This document shows positions 16,892-25,195 of a DNA stretch of 64,000 nt, piece after piece. The position numbers and the translations under genes are program-made. Every line of letters starts with the position of its first letter. Positions within the stretch are counted from its first letter, which is position 1. The notes beneath the pieces were generated by a model that saw nothing but the letters and a program-made list of their open reading frames with translations, made no database searches and had not been told where the DNA came from. The DNA is taken from assembly GCF_000744785.1 (NCBI RefSeq), contig NZ_JQMO01000003.1, positions 5,084,001 to 5,148,000 on the forward strand. Reading direction: 5' to 3'. This DNA comes from Kitasatospora azatica KCTC 9699. GTDB taxonomy: Bacteria > Actinomycetota > Actinomycetes > Streptomycetales > Streptomycetaceae.

Positions 16892-19720
16892 TCAGGCGAA
16901 GGCCTGGCAGTAGGTGGTCCAGTCGGCGGGGGTGACCAGCTGCTCGAAGCTGTTCGCCGCCGGGAGCGCCGCGTCCTGCTGCAGGTGCGTGATGAGGTGC
17001 TGCGGAGGCGGTTGCCCGCCGGGGATGGCGAAGTGGCGCTCGGTGCTGAGGGTGATGTGCTTGGTGAGCATCAGCAGGTGGACGCCGACGCTGACGGTCG
17101 CCCGGCCACCGATGCTCGGTGGGTTGCGGTCCGGCTCGTAGGTCATCGCCAGGTAGATCTCGATCGAGACCCCGGCGATGCCGAGCAGTTCCACGGCCCC
17201 GCCGATCCGCAGATAGGCGGAGAAGGCCATCGACTTCGAGACGCCCTCCGTCAGCGAGAAGTAGAAGCCGCCGGTCACGTGCACGCTGGCGGTCACCACG
17301 GCCAGCGAGACCTCGAGGTTGGCCCCGAGCTCGATCTCGCCCTCGAGCGCACGGAGGCCGGTGCTGTCCACCTCGATCGCCAGGAACCCGCCGCCGCCCA
17401 CCATCGACACCGTGACCAGGAAGGGATGGCCGCGCTCCGAGAAGGCCAGCCGCAGCCGCACCGGGGTGCCGTCGAACGGCAGCGTGAGGACCGCGGTCAG
17501 CACGATGTTCGCCAGGCTGAAGACCGCGACCCCGGCACTCGGCAGGCCGAGCGAGTAGCTGACCGTCACACCCGCCGGGGTGAGCCGCACCTGGGGAAGC
17601 CCGCCGAAGCCCTCGGTGGGGATGATCTTCGCGAGCTCGTTGAGGAGGCTGAGCTCCTCCTCGAAGGTCACCCGCACGCCGACGGGCACCACGGTGGTCT
17701 TCTGCCCGGTGCCGGAGGTGAACTGCAGCGAGCCGAAGTGGACGGTCAGCACCTTGGCGAAGTCGAGCGCGAAGTGGGTCAGTTCACCGGACACGCTCGC
17801 CATCGGCTCGCCGGGCTGCCCGCTCGGGGAGGGCGAGACCGTGGTGCTGCCGTGGATCGACAGCTTCGAGTCGCCGGTCAGGCTGAGCAGCAGAAGTTGC
17901 GGCGCGCCGAGCGGCGGCTGCCAGTCGAAGGCGCTGGTCGTCACGCCCTGCGGCGAGACGGTCTGCTGCAGGGTCGGAAGGTGGGCGTTCTCGGTGAGCT
18001 CGCCGATCACCTTCGCCAGGGTGATGCCGCCCAGCAGGGGGGCGTTGCCGAGCAGCGAGTCCGCGGTGACGCCGCCGGTGGCGAGTTGGGCGAATCCGGC
18101 GGGGACCGGTCCGAGGGCGCCGGTCAGGCTGTCGAAGCTGAACGTCGGTGTGGCCAGGCCACCGGCCCGGTCGGTGGGAACGGCGACGCTGAGCGGGGTC
18201 GTGAGGGTGGCGAAGGCCTCGGAGGCGGCGGTCGCCGCCAGTAGCCGGACCTCCTGCGGGAGGACCAGCTCGGCCGAGCCGAGCAACTGGTCGATGGCCG
18301 GGATCCGCACCACGGCGGTCGGCACCTGCGGCAGATAGGGGGGTGTCAGATCATCGAAGGACTGGGCGGAGAAGGTGAGTTGCTGGACCGGCAGGATGCT
18401 GTCGGCAGCCGGCGCCAGCCTCAGGCGTGGACTGTCGAGCTCCGCCGCGCCGAGCTCCCCGTACTGACTGAGCGCTTGCTCGAACGGGGTATCGACGCCG
18501 ACGAAGAGCAGCGGCAGTTGGAAGTCCACGCTGGTGCCCGACCGGTCCCGGCCCAGTAGGTGGAACGGCACCGGGCCGGCGTCGGGGCCGACCGGGACCG
18601 CCTTGGTGGTGATCCGGACCTGCCGCAGCGGCAGCAGCGCGGTGCGGTCGGCCAGGGCCGGTTGGTCGTAGTCGCGCTCCGACTCCAGCACGGCGATCCA
18701 GCTGGTGCCGGTGAGGAAGTCGGCCGTCCGCTCGCCGACGGCCAACTGCCGGTCGAAGACCTCCACCAGCGCCGCGCGGTGGCCGAGCGGGAAGAGCGAG
18801 CCCATCCTGACGATCCGGACCTGCTGGTCGCGCCCCTGGGCGACGGTGTGGCGCCAGGACTGCAGTTCGGAGTCGGCCGTGCCGTCCCAGCTGCCCTGCA
18901 GGTCGGCCCAGGCGCCGAGCGGCGAGAGGGTGAGGTGCGAGGCGCGCAGCGCCGGTGCGGCGACCGGCCCGCCGGCCCCGGGCGGCGCGAAGTCCGCCGA
19001 GTTGGTGACGATCTCCCGGCGGTCGGTGGCGGTCAGCACATCGTTCGCGAAGGGCGGGTGATCCTCCGGCTGGGTGGCGGCCGGGTGCGCGGGGCCGTCC
19101 AGGTCGTCGGTCCAGATCGCGCGCAGGGGTGGCGGCACCGACGGGTCGGTGGCGTCGGCGGTGCCCAGTCGGGTGTGCCAGAGCTCCGTGACGCCCTGGT
19201 GGGTGACGGCCTCGGTGGCGTGCGACCAGCGGGCCGGACCGACCGGGGAGAGCAGCAGTCGGTAGGGCAGCTCCAGCGCGGTCTGCTGGTCCGTCGGGGA
19301 TGCCGGGCGCGGCTGACCGGCCGTCAGGTCGGGCGGATCCGGCAGCGCGTTGGCCGCCAGACTGGGCACGAACTGCTCCCAGTCGAGCAGCGCCGCGAGC
19401 GTGAACGGAAGGCTCGGCAGCGAATCGGGCACTCGGAAGCCGAGCCGGCTCGGGCCGGCCATGAAGGACCGGCTCATCGCGGCCGGCACGGGGGTCAGGT
19501 CCGTGGTGCTCACCGTGCCCGACACCGGATCCAGCGGGTAGGCCGTCTCGGCGATGTGCTGCGGGGGCAGCACGACCACCAGGAAGGCCGGTTGGGCGGC
19601 GTCGACACGCACCAGCCGAGGCGGCTGGCCCGCGGGTTGGTCGAGTTTCAGATTGAAGAACTCGAAGGTGAGCGAGAGCAGGTCGTCGGCGCGCAGCACA
19701 GTGGCGATGAAGTCGGCCAT
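16892..19720 (-). CDS. giant hypothetical protein (942 aa), partner of the 1451-aa protein
   Basis: The ATG at 19720 follows GAGGAGG at 7 bases. The start region reads MADFIATVLRADDLLSLTFEF. At about residues 280-360 there is GRDQQVRIVRMGSLFPLGHRAALVEVFDRQ, a string I have seen in other large unannotated actinobacterial proteins. The last 300 residues are a run of amphipathic beta-strands with glycine turns (VSMVGGGGFLAIEVDSTGLRALEGEIELG, and so on), like repeats of a beta-sheet surface. No signal peptide. It is the first gene of a two-gene unit. Function cannot be told; a structural or surface-exposed pair is inference. Confidence 0.8.
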   Translation of the reverse strand: MADFIATVLRADDLLSLTFEFFNLKLDQPAGQPPRLVRVDAAQPAFLVVVLPPQHIAETAYPLDPVSGTVSTTDLTPVPAAMSRSFMAGPSRLGFRVPDSLPSLPFTLAALLDWEQFVPSLAANALPDPPDLTAGQPRPASPTDQQTALELPYRLLLSPVGPARWSHATEAVTHQGVTELWHTRLGTADATDPSVPPPLRAIWTDDLDGPAHPAATQPEDHPPFANDVLTATDRREIVTNSADFAPPGAGGPVAAPALRASHLTLSPLGAWADLQGSWDGTADSELQSWRHTVAQGRDQQVRIVRMGSLFPLGHRAALVEVFDRQLAVGERTADFLTGTSWIAVLESERDYDQPALADRTALLPLRQVRITTKAVPVGPDAGPVPFHLLGRDRSGTSVDFQLPLLFVGVDTPFEQALSQYGELGAAELDSPRLRLAPAADSILPVQQLTFSAQSFDDLTPPYLPQVPTAVVRIPAIDQLLGSAELVLPQEVRLLAATAASEAFATLTTPLSVAVPTDRAGGLATPTFSFDSLTGALGPVPAGFAQLATGGVTADSLLGNAPLLGGITLAKVIGELTENAHLPTLQQTVSPQGVTTSAFDWQPPLGAPQLLLLSLTGDSKLSIHGSTTVSPSPSGQPGEPMASVSGELTHFALDFAKVLTVHFGSLQFTSGTGQKTTVVPVGVRVTFEEELSLLNELAKIIPTEGFGGLPQVRLTPAGVTVSYSLGLPSAGVAVFSLANIVLTAVLTLPFDGTPVRLRLAFSERGHPFLVTVSMVGGGGFLAIEVDSTGLRALEGEIELGANLEVSLAVVTASVHVTGGFYFSLTEGVSKSMAFSAYLRIGGAVELLGIAGVSIEIYLAMTYEPDRNPPSIGGRATVSVGVHLLMLTKHITLSTERHFAIPGGQPPPQHLITHLQQDAALPAANSFEQLVTPADWTTYCQAFA

Positions 19721-20136
19721 CCGGGCCTCCTCGGGTCGGGCCTGGGGAGCGGCCGGACCGCTCTGGACGAAGTCGGCGGGCGGCGGGAAGAGCCCGTCCG
19801 GGTTCGGGGCGGACGCCTCGGCACCATGACGGCACATCCCTTCGCATGCGCTGCGTAGGCGATCGTATCCGTGGCGTCACCGCCGCGGCGGTACCCACGC
19901 GGGCGGTGCGGACCGGCGGAATCCCCGGAGTGCTTCAGTGTCTCGGCACTCGGTCGGCCGCTAATAATTCGTCAAGATTGTCATTAACGGAAATAGCGCC
20001 GTGGGTGCCTCCAAGCAGGCGGAATCGAGTGCGCACCGGGGCCTGCCTGCGGAGAGCCGGGGATCTGGTCGCATAATCTGACCCGGCCATCGTCTTGATG
20101 GTCAGCCAGGTCAGTGCATTCGACAGGAGTAACACG
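19721..20136. other. divergent intergenic region with AT-rich core and possible leader structure
   Basis: No gene was found in these 416 bases. A sharply AT-rich stretch at 19961-19995 (CTAATAATTCG, TCATTAACGG) is the likely promoter area for both the giant-protein operon and the APC permease. Downstream, GCAGGC (20015-20020) can pair with GCCTGC (20041-20046) around the palindrome GTGCGCAC (20029-20036). A CATAAT that could be a -10 lies at 20082-20087. I compared the leader with the c-di-AMP riboswitch and could not match its conserved core. Confidence 0.4.
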
Positions 20137-22110
20137 GTGGTCGCCTCAGCAGTTCCGGCCGATCCCGGCGCCGATATCCCGGCCCGGAGCCGTCTGCGCG
20201 CCTGGTTGCTGGAGGGCCTGTCGGACATGGCCAAGCAGCATCCGGGCCCGCACGCCGAGGTGCCGGAGGCGCACCAGGGTCAGCGCTGGTGGCGGGTCAT
20301 GTGCCTGACCGGGCTGGACTACTTCTCCACCCTCGGGTACCAGCCGGGCATCGCCGCGCTCGCCGCCGGCCTGCTCTCGCCGATCGCCACCATCGTGCTG
20401 GTCGTCGTCACCCTGCTGGGCGCGCTGCCGGTGTACCGCCGGGTGGCCCAGGAGAGCCCGCACGGCGAGGGCTCGATCGCGATGCTGGAGCGGCTGCTGT
20501 CGTTCTGGAAGGGCAAGCTCTTCGTCCTCGCGCTGCTCGGCTTCGCGGCCACCGACTTCATCATCACCATCACCCTGTCGGCCGCCGACGCCACCGCCCA
20601 CCTGGTGGAGAACCCGCACCTGAGCAGCGCGCTCGGCGGGCACGAGGTGCTGATCACGCTGCTGCTGGTGGCGCTGCTCGGCGGCGTCTTCCTCAAGGGC
20701 TTCAGCGAGGCGATCGGCGTCGCCGTGGTCCTGGTCGCGCTCTACCTCGCGCTGAACGTCGTGGTGGTGGCGGTCGGCTTCTGGCACGTGATCACCGCGC
20801 CCCAGCTGGTCACCGACTGGTCGCACGCGCTGACCGCCGAGCACGGCAACATCTTCGCGATGATCGGCGTCTCGCTGGTGGTCTTCCCCAAGCTGGCGCT
20901 CGGCCTGTCCGGGTTCGAGACCGGCGTCGCGGTGATGCCGCACGTCAAGGGCGACCCCGGGGACACCGAGGAGCGGCCCACCGGGCGGATCCGCGGCACC
21001 CGCAAGCTGCTGACCACGGCGGCGATCATCATGAGCATCTTCCTGATCACCACCAGCTTCATCACCACCGTGCTGATCCCGGCCGACGAGTTCAAGACCG
21101 GTGGCCAGGCCAACGGCCGGGCGCTGGCCTTCCTGGCCCACAAGTACCTCGGCGGCGGCTTCGGCAGCGTCTACGACCTGTCCACCATCGCCATCCTCTG
21201 GTTCGCCGGCGCCTCGGCGATGGCCGGCCTGCTCAACCTGATGCCGCGCTACCTGCCGCGCTACGGCATGGCCCCGCACTGGGCCCGCGCGGTGCGCCCG
21301 ATGGTGCTGGTGCTCACCGGCGTCGCCTTCCTGATCACCTGGATCTTCGACGCCAACGTCGACAAGCAGGGCGGCGCCTACGCCACCGGCGTGCTGGTAC
21401 TGATCAGCTCGGCCGCCATCGCCGTCACCATCGCCGCCCGCAAGGCCCGCCAGCGCGGCTGGACCTGGGCCTTCGCGGCCATCTCGGTGGTCTTCCTCTA
21501 CACCACGGTGATCAACGTCGCCGAGCGGCCGGACGGCGTCAAGATCGGTGCCTGCTTCATCGTCGCGATCATCCTGCTCTCGCTGCTCTCCCGGCTGGCC
21601 CGCGCCTTCGAACTGCGGGTCACCGACGTGGTGCTGGACCCCACCGCCGAGCGGTTCCTGCGCGACGCCGGGCACCGCACCATCCGCCTGATCGCCAACG
21701 AGCCCAACAACCGCGACCAGGACGAGTACCGCGAGAAGAAGCGCCAGATCCGCGCGGACAACGACATCCCCGCCGACGACGACGTGGTCTTCGTCGAGGT
21801 GATCGTCCGCGACCCGTCCGAGTTCGAGTCCGAGCTGCAGGTGCGCGGCGAGGTGCTGCACGGCCGCTACCGGGTGCTGGTGGTGGAGAGCTCCAGCGTC
21901 CCCAACGCGCTGGCCGCGCTGCTGATGCACGTGCGGGACCTGACCGGGCGCCAGCCGCACATGTACTTCGAGTGGACCGAGGGCAACCCGCTGGCCCAGT
22001 TCCTGCGGTTCTTCCTGTTCGGGCAGGGCGAGGTCGCGCCGGTCACCCGCGAGGTGCTGCGGGAGGCCGAGCCGGACCGCAGCCGCCGGCCGCGGGTGCA
22101 CGTCGGCTGA
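20137..22110 (+). CDS. APC-superfamily permease with cytosolic C-terminal domain
   Basis: The protein has 657 residues. About 12 membrane segments fill residues 50-490, beginning with LTGLDYFSTLGYQPGIAALAAG, a glycine-rich first helix typical of the amino acid/polyamine/cation family. The last 150 residues are soluble (VTDVVLDPTAERFLRDAGHRTIRLIANEPNNRDQ...). This layout resembles the KimA/Kup type of APC transporters, so potassium or amino acid uptake is possible. The start is GTG 20137 because AGGAGTAACAC precedes it; an ATG 42 bases upstream lacks such a site. It converges on the Nramp-type gene. Confidence 0.8.
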   Translation: MVASAVPADPGADIPARSRLRAWLLEGLSDMAKQHPGPHAEVPEAHQGQRWWRVMCLTGLDYFSTLGYQPGIAALAAGLLSPIATIVLVVVTLLGALPVYRRVAQESPHGEGSIAMLERLLSFWKGKLFVLALLGFAATDFIITITLSAADATAHLVENPHLSSALGGHEVLITLLLVALLGGVFLKGFSEAIGVAVVLVALYLALNVVVVAVGFWHVITAPQLVTDWSHALTAEHGNIFAMIGVSLVVFPKLALGLSGFETGVAVMPHVKGDPGDTEERPTGRIRGTRKLLTTAAIIMSIFLITTSFITTVLIPADEFKTGGQANGRALAFLAHKYLGGGFGSVYDLSTIAILWFAGASAMAGLLNLMPRYLPRYGMAPHWARAVRPMVLVLTGVAFLITWIFDANVDKQGGAYATGVLVLISSAAIAVTIAARKARQRGWTWAFAAISVVFLYTTVINVAERPDGVKIGACFIVAIILLSLLSRLARAFELRVTDVVLDPTAERFLRDAGHRTIRLIANEPNNRDQDEYREKKRQIRADNDIPADDDVVFVEVIVRDPSEFESELQVRGEVLHGRYRVLVVESSSVPNALAALLMHVRDLTGRQPHMYFEWTEGNPLAQFLRFFLFGQGEVAPVTREVLREAEPDRSRRPRVHVG

Positions 22111-22145
22111 CCCGCGCCAGACCCGGCGCGGCGCCGCCCGGTACG

Positions 22146-22175
22146 GCGCCGCCCAGCGCGGCCCCCGGGCGGCGC
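22146..22175. terminator. hairpin between convergent transporters
   Basis: GCGCCGCCC (22146-22154) pairs perfectly with GGGCGGCGC (22167-22175) across a 12-base loop. It lies between the 3' ends of the APC permease and the Nramp-type gene and can act in both directions. No T-run follows, as is usual in streptomycetes. Confidence 0.5.
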
Positions 22176-22180
22176 GGCGC

Positions 22181-23383
22181 TCAGACCAGGCCGAACCAGC
22201 CCAGCACCGTCTGCACCAGCAGGATGGTCGACATCGCGGCCACCCCCACCACCACGGTGGTGGCCGCGATCCGGTACCGCGGGCCGTTGGCCGCGGCGCC
22301 CAGCAGCGAGCGCCGGTTGGTCAGCACCAGCAGGTACACCAGCACGATCGGGCTGATCAGGCCCTGCAGCACCTGAGTACCGATCAGCAGCTGGATCACG
22401 TCCACCGGGGTCAGCGCGACGATCGCGCCGAGCGCGATCTGGGCGGTGAACAGGCCCAGGAAGAGCGGTGCGTCCCGGAAGCTGCGGGAGACCGAGCGCT
22501 CCACCCCGGCCGCCTCGCCCACCGCGTAGCTGGCCGACAGCGGCACCACCGCGCCGGCCAGCGCCGAGGCACCGATCAGGCCGAGCGCGAAGAGCAGTTC
22601 GGCGCCGTGCCCGGCCACCGGCTTGAGCGCCTCGGCGGCCTGCGCGGCGGACTGCAGCGGTCCGGTGCCGCCGATCACCGAGGCGGTGGCGATGATGATG
22701 GTCAGACTGATCCCGCAGGCGAAGACCGCGCCGAGCACCGCGTCCGCCCGGATCAGCTTGTAGTCCTCCGGCTTGGCGCCCCGGTCCACCACCCCGGCGG
22801 CCGCGTAGAACTGCATGTACGGGCTGACCGTGGTGCCGATCAGCGCCACCGCCAGCAGGATGAACTCCTTGCTGCGCTCCAGGTGCGGGACCACCAGGTG
22901 GTGCCCGACGTCGCCCCAGTGCGGGTGGCCGAGCACCATGGCGACCGGATAGGCGAAGAAGGCCAGCGACATCACCAGGAAGATCCGCTCGGCCCAGCGG
23001 TAGGAGCCGAACAGCACCAGCGCCCAGAGCAGCACCGCGGCCGGCGGGATGACCAGCCACTTGGGCACCCCGAGCAGCTCGACGGCGGCGCCGATTCCGG
23101 CGAACTCGGAGACCACCAGGCCGGTGTTGGCCAGCAGCAGGCAGCAGACCGCGAGCGCGGTCAGCCGCAGGCTGAACTGCTCACGGATCAGCGCGCCCAG
23201 GCCCTTGCCGGTGTAGGCGCCCAGGCGCACCGCCATCTCCTGGACCATCACCAGTGCGACGGTGACCAGCACCATGAAGAAGAGCGTGCCGTACACGTAC
23301 TGGGAGCCGGCCGAGGCGTAGGTGGCGATGCCGGCCGCGTCGTTGCCCGCGTTGGCCGCGACCAGTCCGGGGCCGGCGACCAT
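22181..23383 (-). CDS. Nramp-related metal (probably Mg2+) transporter, apparent N-terminal frameshift
   Basis: From ATG 23383 the product has 400 residues and about 11 membrane segments. Helix 1 reads GPGLVAANAGNDAAGI, where classic Nramp has DPGN. Helix 6 reads ALIGTTVSPYMQFYAAAG, where classic Nramp has the MPH motif. Loss of the metal-binding methionine is characteristic of Nramp-related magnesium transporters. ATG 23383 falls right at helix 1, so the cytosolic N-terminus is missing. A GTG at 23502, overlapping the upstream stop as GTGA, opens a strongly coding frame that would join this one if the run of six C on the minus strand (23429-23434) had seven; the joined product would be 440 residues. 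It is coupled to the MgtE-N/CBS gene. Confidence 0.8.
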   Translation of the reverse strand: MVAGPGLVAANAGNDAAGIATYASAGSQYVYGTLFFMVLVTVALVMVQEMAVRLGAYTGKGLGALIREQFSLRLTALAVCCLLLANTGLVVSEFAGIGAAVELLGVPKWLVIPPAAVLLWALVLFGSYRWAERIFLVMSLAFFAYPVAMVLGHPHWGDVGHHLVVPHLERSKEFILLAVALIGTTVSPYMQFYAAAGVVDRGAKPEDYKLIRADAVLGAVFACGISLTIIIATASVIGGTGPLQSAAQAAEALKPVAGHGAELLFALGLIGASALAGAVVPLSASYAVGEAAGVERSVSRSFRDAPLFLGLFTAQIALGAIVALTPVDVIQLLIGTQVLQGLISPIVLVYLLVLTNRRSLLGAAANGPRYRIAATTVVVGVAAMSTILLVQTVLGWFGLV

Positions 23384-23498
23384 CGCGACGGCGGCCAGTC
23401 GGCGCAGGCCCTTGCGGCGGGCCGGCGCGGGGGGCCCGCGGTGAGGGTCGACGGGGTGTCGGTGCCGGGCGGTGCGCCCGCGCCGGTGTCGAGGTCGG

Positions 23499-24866
23499 TC
23501 ACTGCAGGAACCTCCGGAAGTGCAGGCGGCCGCGCTCGGGCAGCAGGGCGTCCAGGATGTCGTCGGCCAGGATCCGCCCGAGCGGGCGGTCCGCCTCGTC
23601 GACGACGAGGAGCGAGGCGGCCCGGGCGGCGACCAGCTGGTCGGCGACCTCGGCCAGCCGGGTGTCGGGGCGCACCATGACCGGCCGGCCGAACTGGGCC
23701 AGCCAGGCCGTCAGATCGGCCACCAGGGTGGTGTCCTCGGCCACCACCAGGTCGTACAGCGAGATGTCGGCGAGCAGCCGGCCCTGCGGGTCCAGCACCG
23801 CGACCGCGGCGATCTCGGTGCGGTGCTCGGCCTGGGCGGCCAGCTCGGCCCGCACCTCGGCGACCGTCTGTTCGGGGCGGGCGGTGACCAGCAGGGTGGT
23901 CATCGCGCCACCGGCGGTGCCCTCCCGGTGGGCGAGCAGGCCGCGCAGCTCGGCGGCCTCGGCGGCGGGCATCCGCGCCAGCAGGGTCTCGCGCTCGCCG
24001 GGCTGCAGGTCGCGCAGCGCGTCGATGGCCTCGTCCGGCTCCATCTCGTCGACCAGCCGGGCGGCGTGCTCCGGCGGCGCCTCGCGCAGCAGGTTCTCCA
24101 GCTCGGCCGGTTCCATCTCCTCCAGCGCGTCGGCCGCCTGCTCCGGCTCCAGCCAGCCCAGCAGCTGCTGGCGCTCGGTGCGGCCGAGGTCCTCCAGGAT
24201 GTCGGCCAGGTCGGCCGGGCGCAGCTGGTGCAGGGCCGAGCGGGAGGCGCGCAGCCGGACCTCGGCCGGGCCGTCGGTGGCCTGGGCACCGAACGGGGCT
24301 ATCGACTGCCAGTCCAGCACCCGGTCCGGGGTCGGGCGGACCTGCCAGCGGCGCGGGCCGAGCCGGCGCAGCAGGGTGGGCAGCGAGACGTCCACGCCGA
24401 CCAGCACCACCCGGCCGGTCAGCGGCGCCAGGTAGAGGTCGGCGGCCCGGGTGACCTGCACCCCGTCCACGTCGACCAGCTGATGGTCCATCACATCCCG
24501 GGCGAGCAGCACCTCGCCGGGGCGGCGGGTGAAGTCGCGCAGGTCGACCCGGGCGGTGCGCAGCCGCACCTGCCCGGCCTGCACCCGGTCCAGCTTGTCG
24601 GCGGCCAGGAAGGCCCGGCGGCGCCCGATCCGGATGATCAGACCGGTGACCGGCGGGTACGGGTCGGGGCCGTAGAGCCGGGCGACCACGTCCACGACGC
24701 GGCCGACCTCCTCGCCGGCCTGGTTGGTGACCGGGCCGCCGACCAGGCCGGCCAGCGAGACCAGCGAGGAGCGGACGGTCCGGGAGGCGGTGGCGCGCAG
24801 TTCCAGGTCGACCTTGCGGTCGCGCAGACGGGCCGTGGTGGACATGAACAGAGTGTTGGTGGCCAA
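23499..24866 (-). CDS. soluble MgtE-N/CBS protein with PRC-like N-terminus
   Basis: The protein has about 455 residues and no membrane helix. The N-terminal 180 residues contain two PRC-barrel-like segments (GEEVGRVVDVVARLYG and VLLARDVMDHQLVDVDG). An MgtE-N superhelix follows at about 215-320 (LADILEDLGRTERQQLL, ADALEEMEPAELENLL, ARLVDEMEPDEAIDAL). Two CBS motifs fill the rest. In MgtE channels these acidic domains sense cytosolic Mg2+, but here the channel is missing and the gene is fused by GTGA overlap to an Nramp-type gene, so it is probably its regulatory subunit. Start is uncertain: TTG 24866 has AGGGGG at good distance, while ATG 24845 has none. Confidence 0.85.
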   Translation of the reverse strand: MATNTLFMSTTARLRDRKVDLELRATASRTVRSSLVSLAGLVGGPVTNQAGEEVGRVVDVVARLYGPDPYPPVTGLIIRIGRRRAFLAADKLDRVQAGQVRLRTARVDLRDFTRRPGEVLLARDVMDHQLVDVDGVQVTRAADLYLAPLTGRVVLVGVDVSLPTLLRRLGPRRWQVRPTPDRVLDWQSIAPFGAQATDGPAEVRLRASRSALHQLRPADLADILEDLGRTERQQLLGWLEPEQAADALEEMEPAELENLLREAPPEHAARLVDEMEPDEAIDALRDLQPGERETLLARMPAAEAAELRGLLAHREGTAGGAMTTLLVTARPEQTVAEVRAELAAQAEHRTEIAAVAVLDPQGRLLADISLYDLVVAEDTTLVADLTAWLAQFGRPVMVRPDTRLAEVADQLVAARAASLLVVDEADRPLGRILADDILDALLPERGRLHFRRFLQ

Positions 24867-24956
24867 GATGAACACCCCCTTGCCCCGGCATGGACGGGGC
24901 ACTGGGCGGCAGCGGACAGCGGCCCTTCCCGGCGGGACGACACGGCGGTGAGTGTG

Positions 24957-25016
24957 CGTCAGCTGTCGTCGGTTGCCGTCAGCTGTCGTCAGTCGTCGTC
25001 GGTCGTCGTCAGTGGT
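24957..25016. repeat. CGTC-rich repeats between leader ORF and MgtE-N gene
   Basis: CGTCAGCTGTCGTC occurs at 24957-24970 and again at 24977-24990, followed by further GTCGTC units to about 25016. The array fills the untranslated stretch between the leader peptide and the transporter operon. Its RNA (minus strand) is a run of GACGAC/CUGACG units that could hold a regulatory structure or a Rho-loading site; that is inference. Confidence 0.45.
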
Positions 25017-25018
25017 CG

Positions 25019-25105
25019 TCAGGGAAGGGCAGGCTGACCCGAGCCGCGGAAGGACGGCGGGGACAACATGAGGAAGGGCCGACTATGGCCCGGACTACTG
25101 TCCAT
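25019..25105 (-). CDS. leader peptide A (SSPGH family) before the MgtE-N/Nramp operon
   Basis: This 28-codon ORF begins MDSSPGHSRPFLML and ends QPALP. GGGAGGAGG stands 4 bases before the ATG. The peptide and its ribosome-binding region match leader ORF B before the mgtC-like gene: both have GGAGGCGAGA upstream, the block CAGTAGTCCGGG, and the residues SSPGHxRP. It has six prolines. Position, strong initiation site and conservation between two operons point to a regulatory upstream ORF, like the proline-rich mgtL leader of enterobacterial magnesium genes, though the sequences are unrelated. The next gene starts about 150 bases downstream. Function is inferred. Confidence 0.6.
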   Translation of the reverse strand: MDSSPGHSRPFLMLSPPSFRGSGQPALP

Positions 25106-25195
25106 CTCGCCTCCTCCCCGGGGTTCTGTTAAAGCCGCGATAAGGATAGGCCCTCCGCGGGTGCGGCCACTCCACCGATGACCAAGGCTTGACCT

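Noticed and set aside
19960..20136. c-di-AMP (ydaO-type) riboswitch before the APC permease
   Set aside because: A few G-rich strings looked similar, but the conserved core elements could not be lined up by eye. A covariance-model search would decide.
20146..22101. 651-codon minus-strand frame opposite the APC permease
   Set aside because: Only D, Q, R, G and H-rich low-complexity translation; the plus frame has clear membrane segments.
24957..25018. Possible CRISPR array in the CGTC repeats
   Set aside because: Repeats are too short and have no unique spacers; no cas gene is near.
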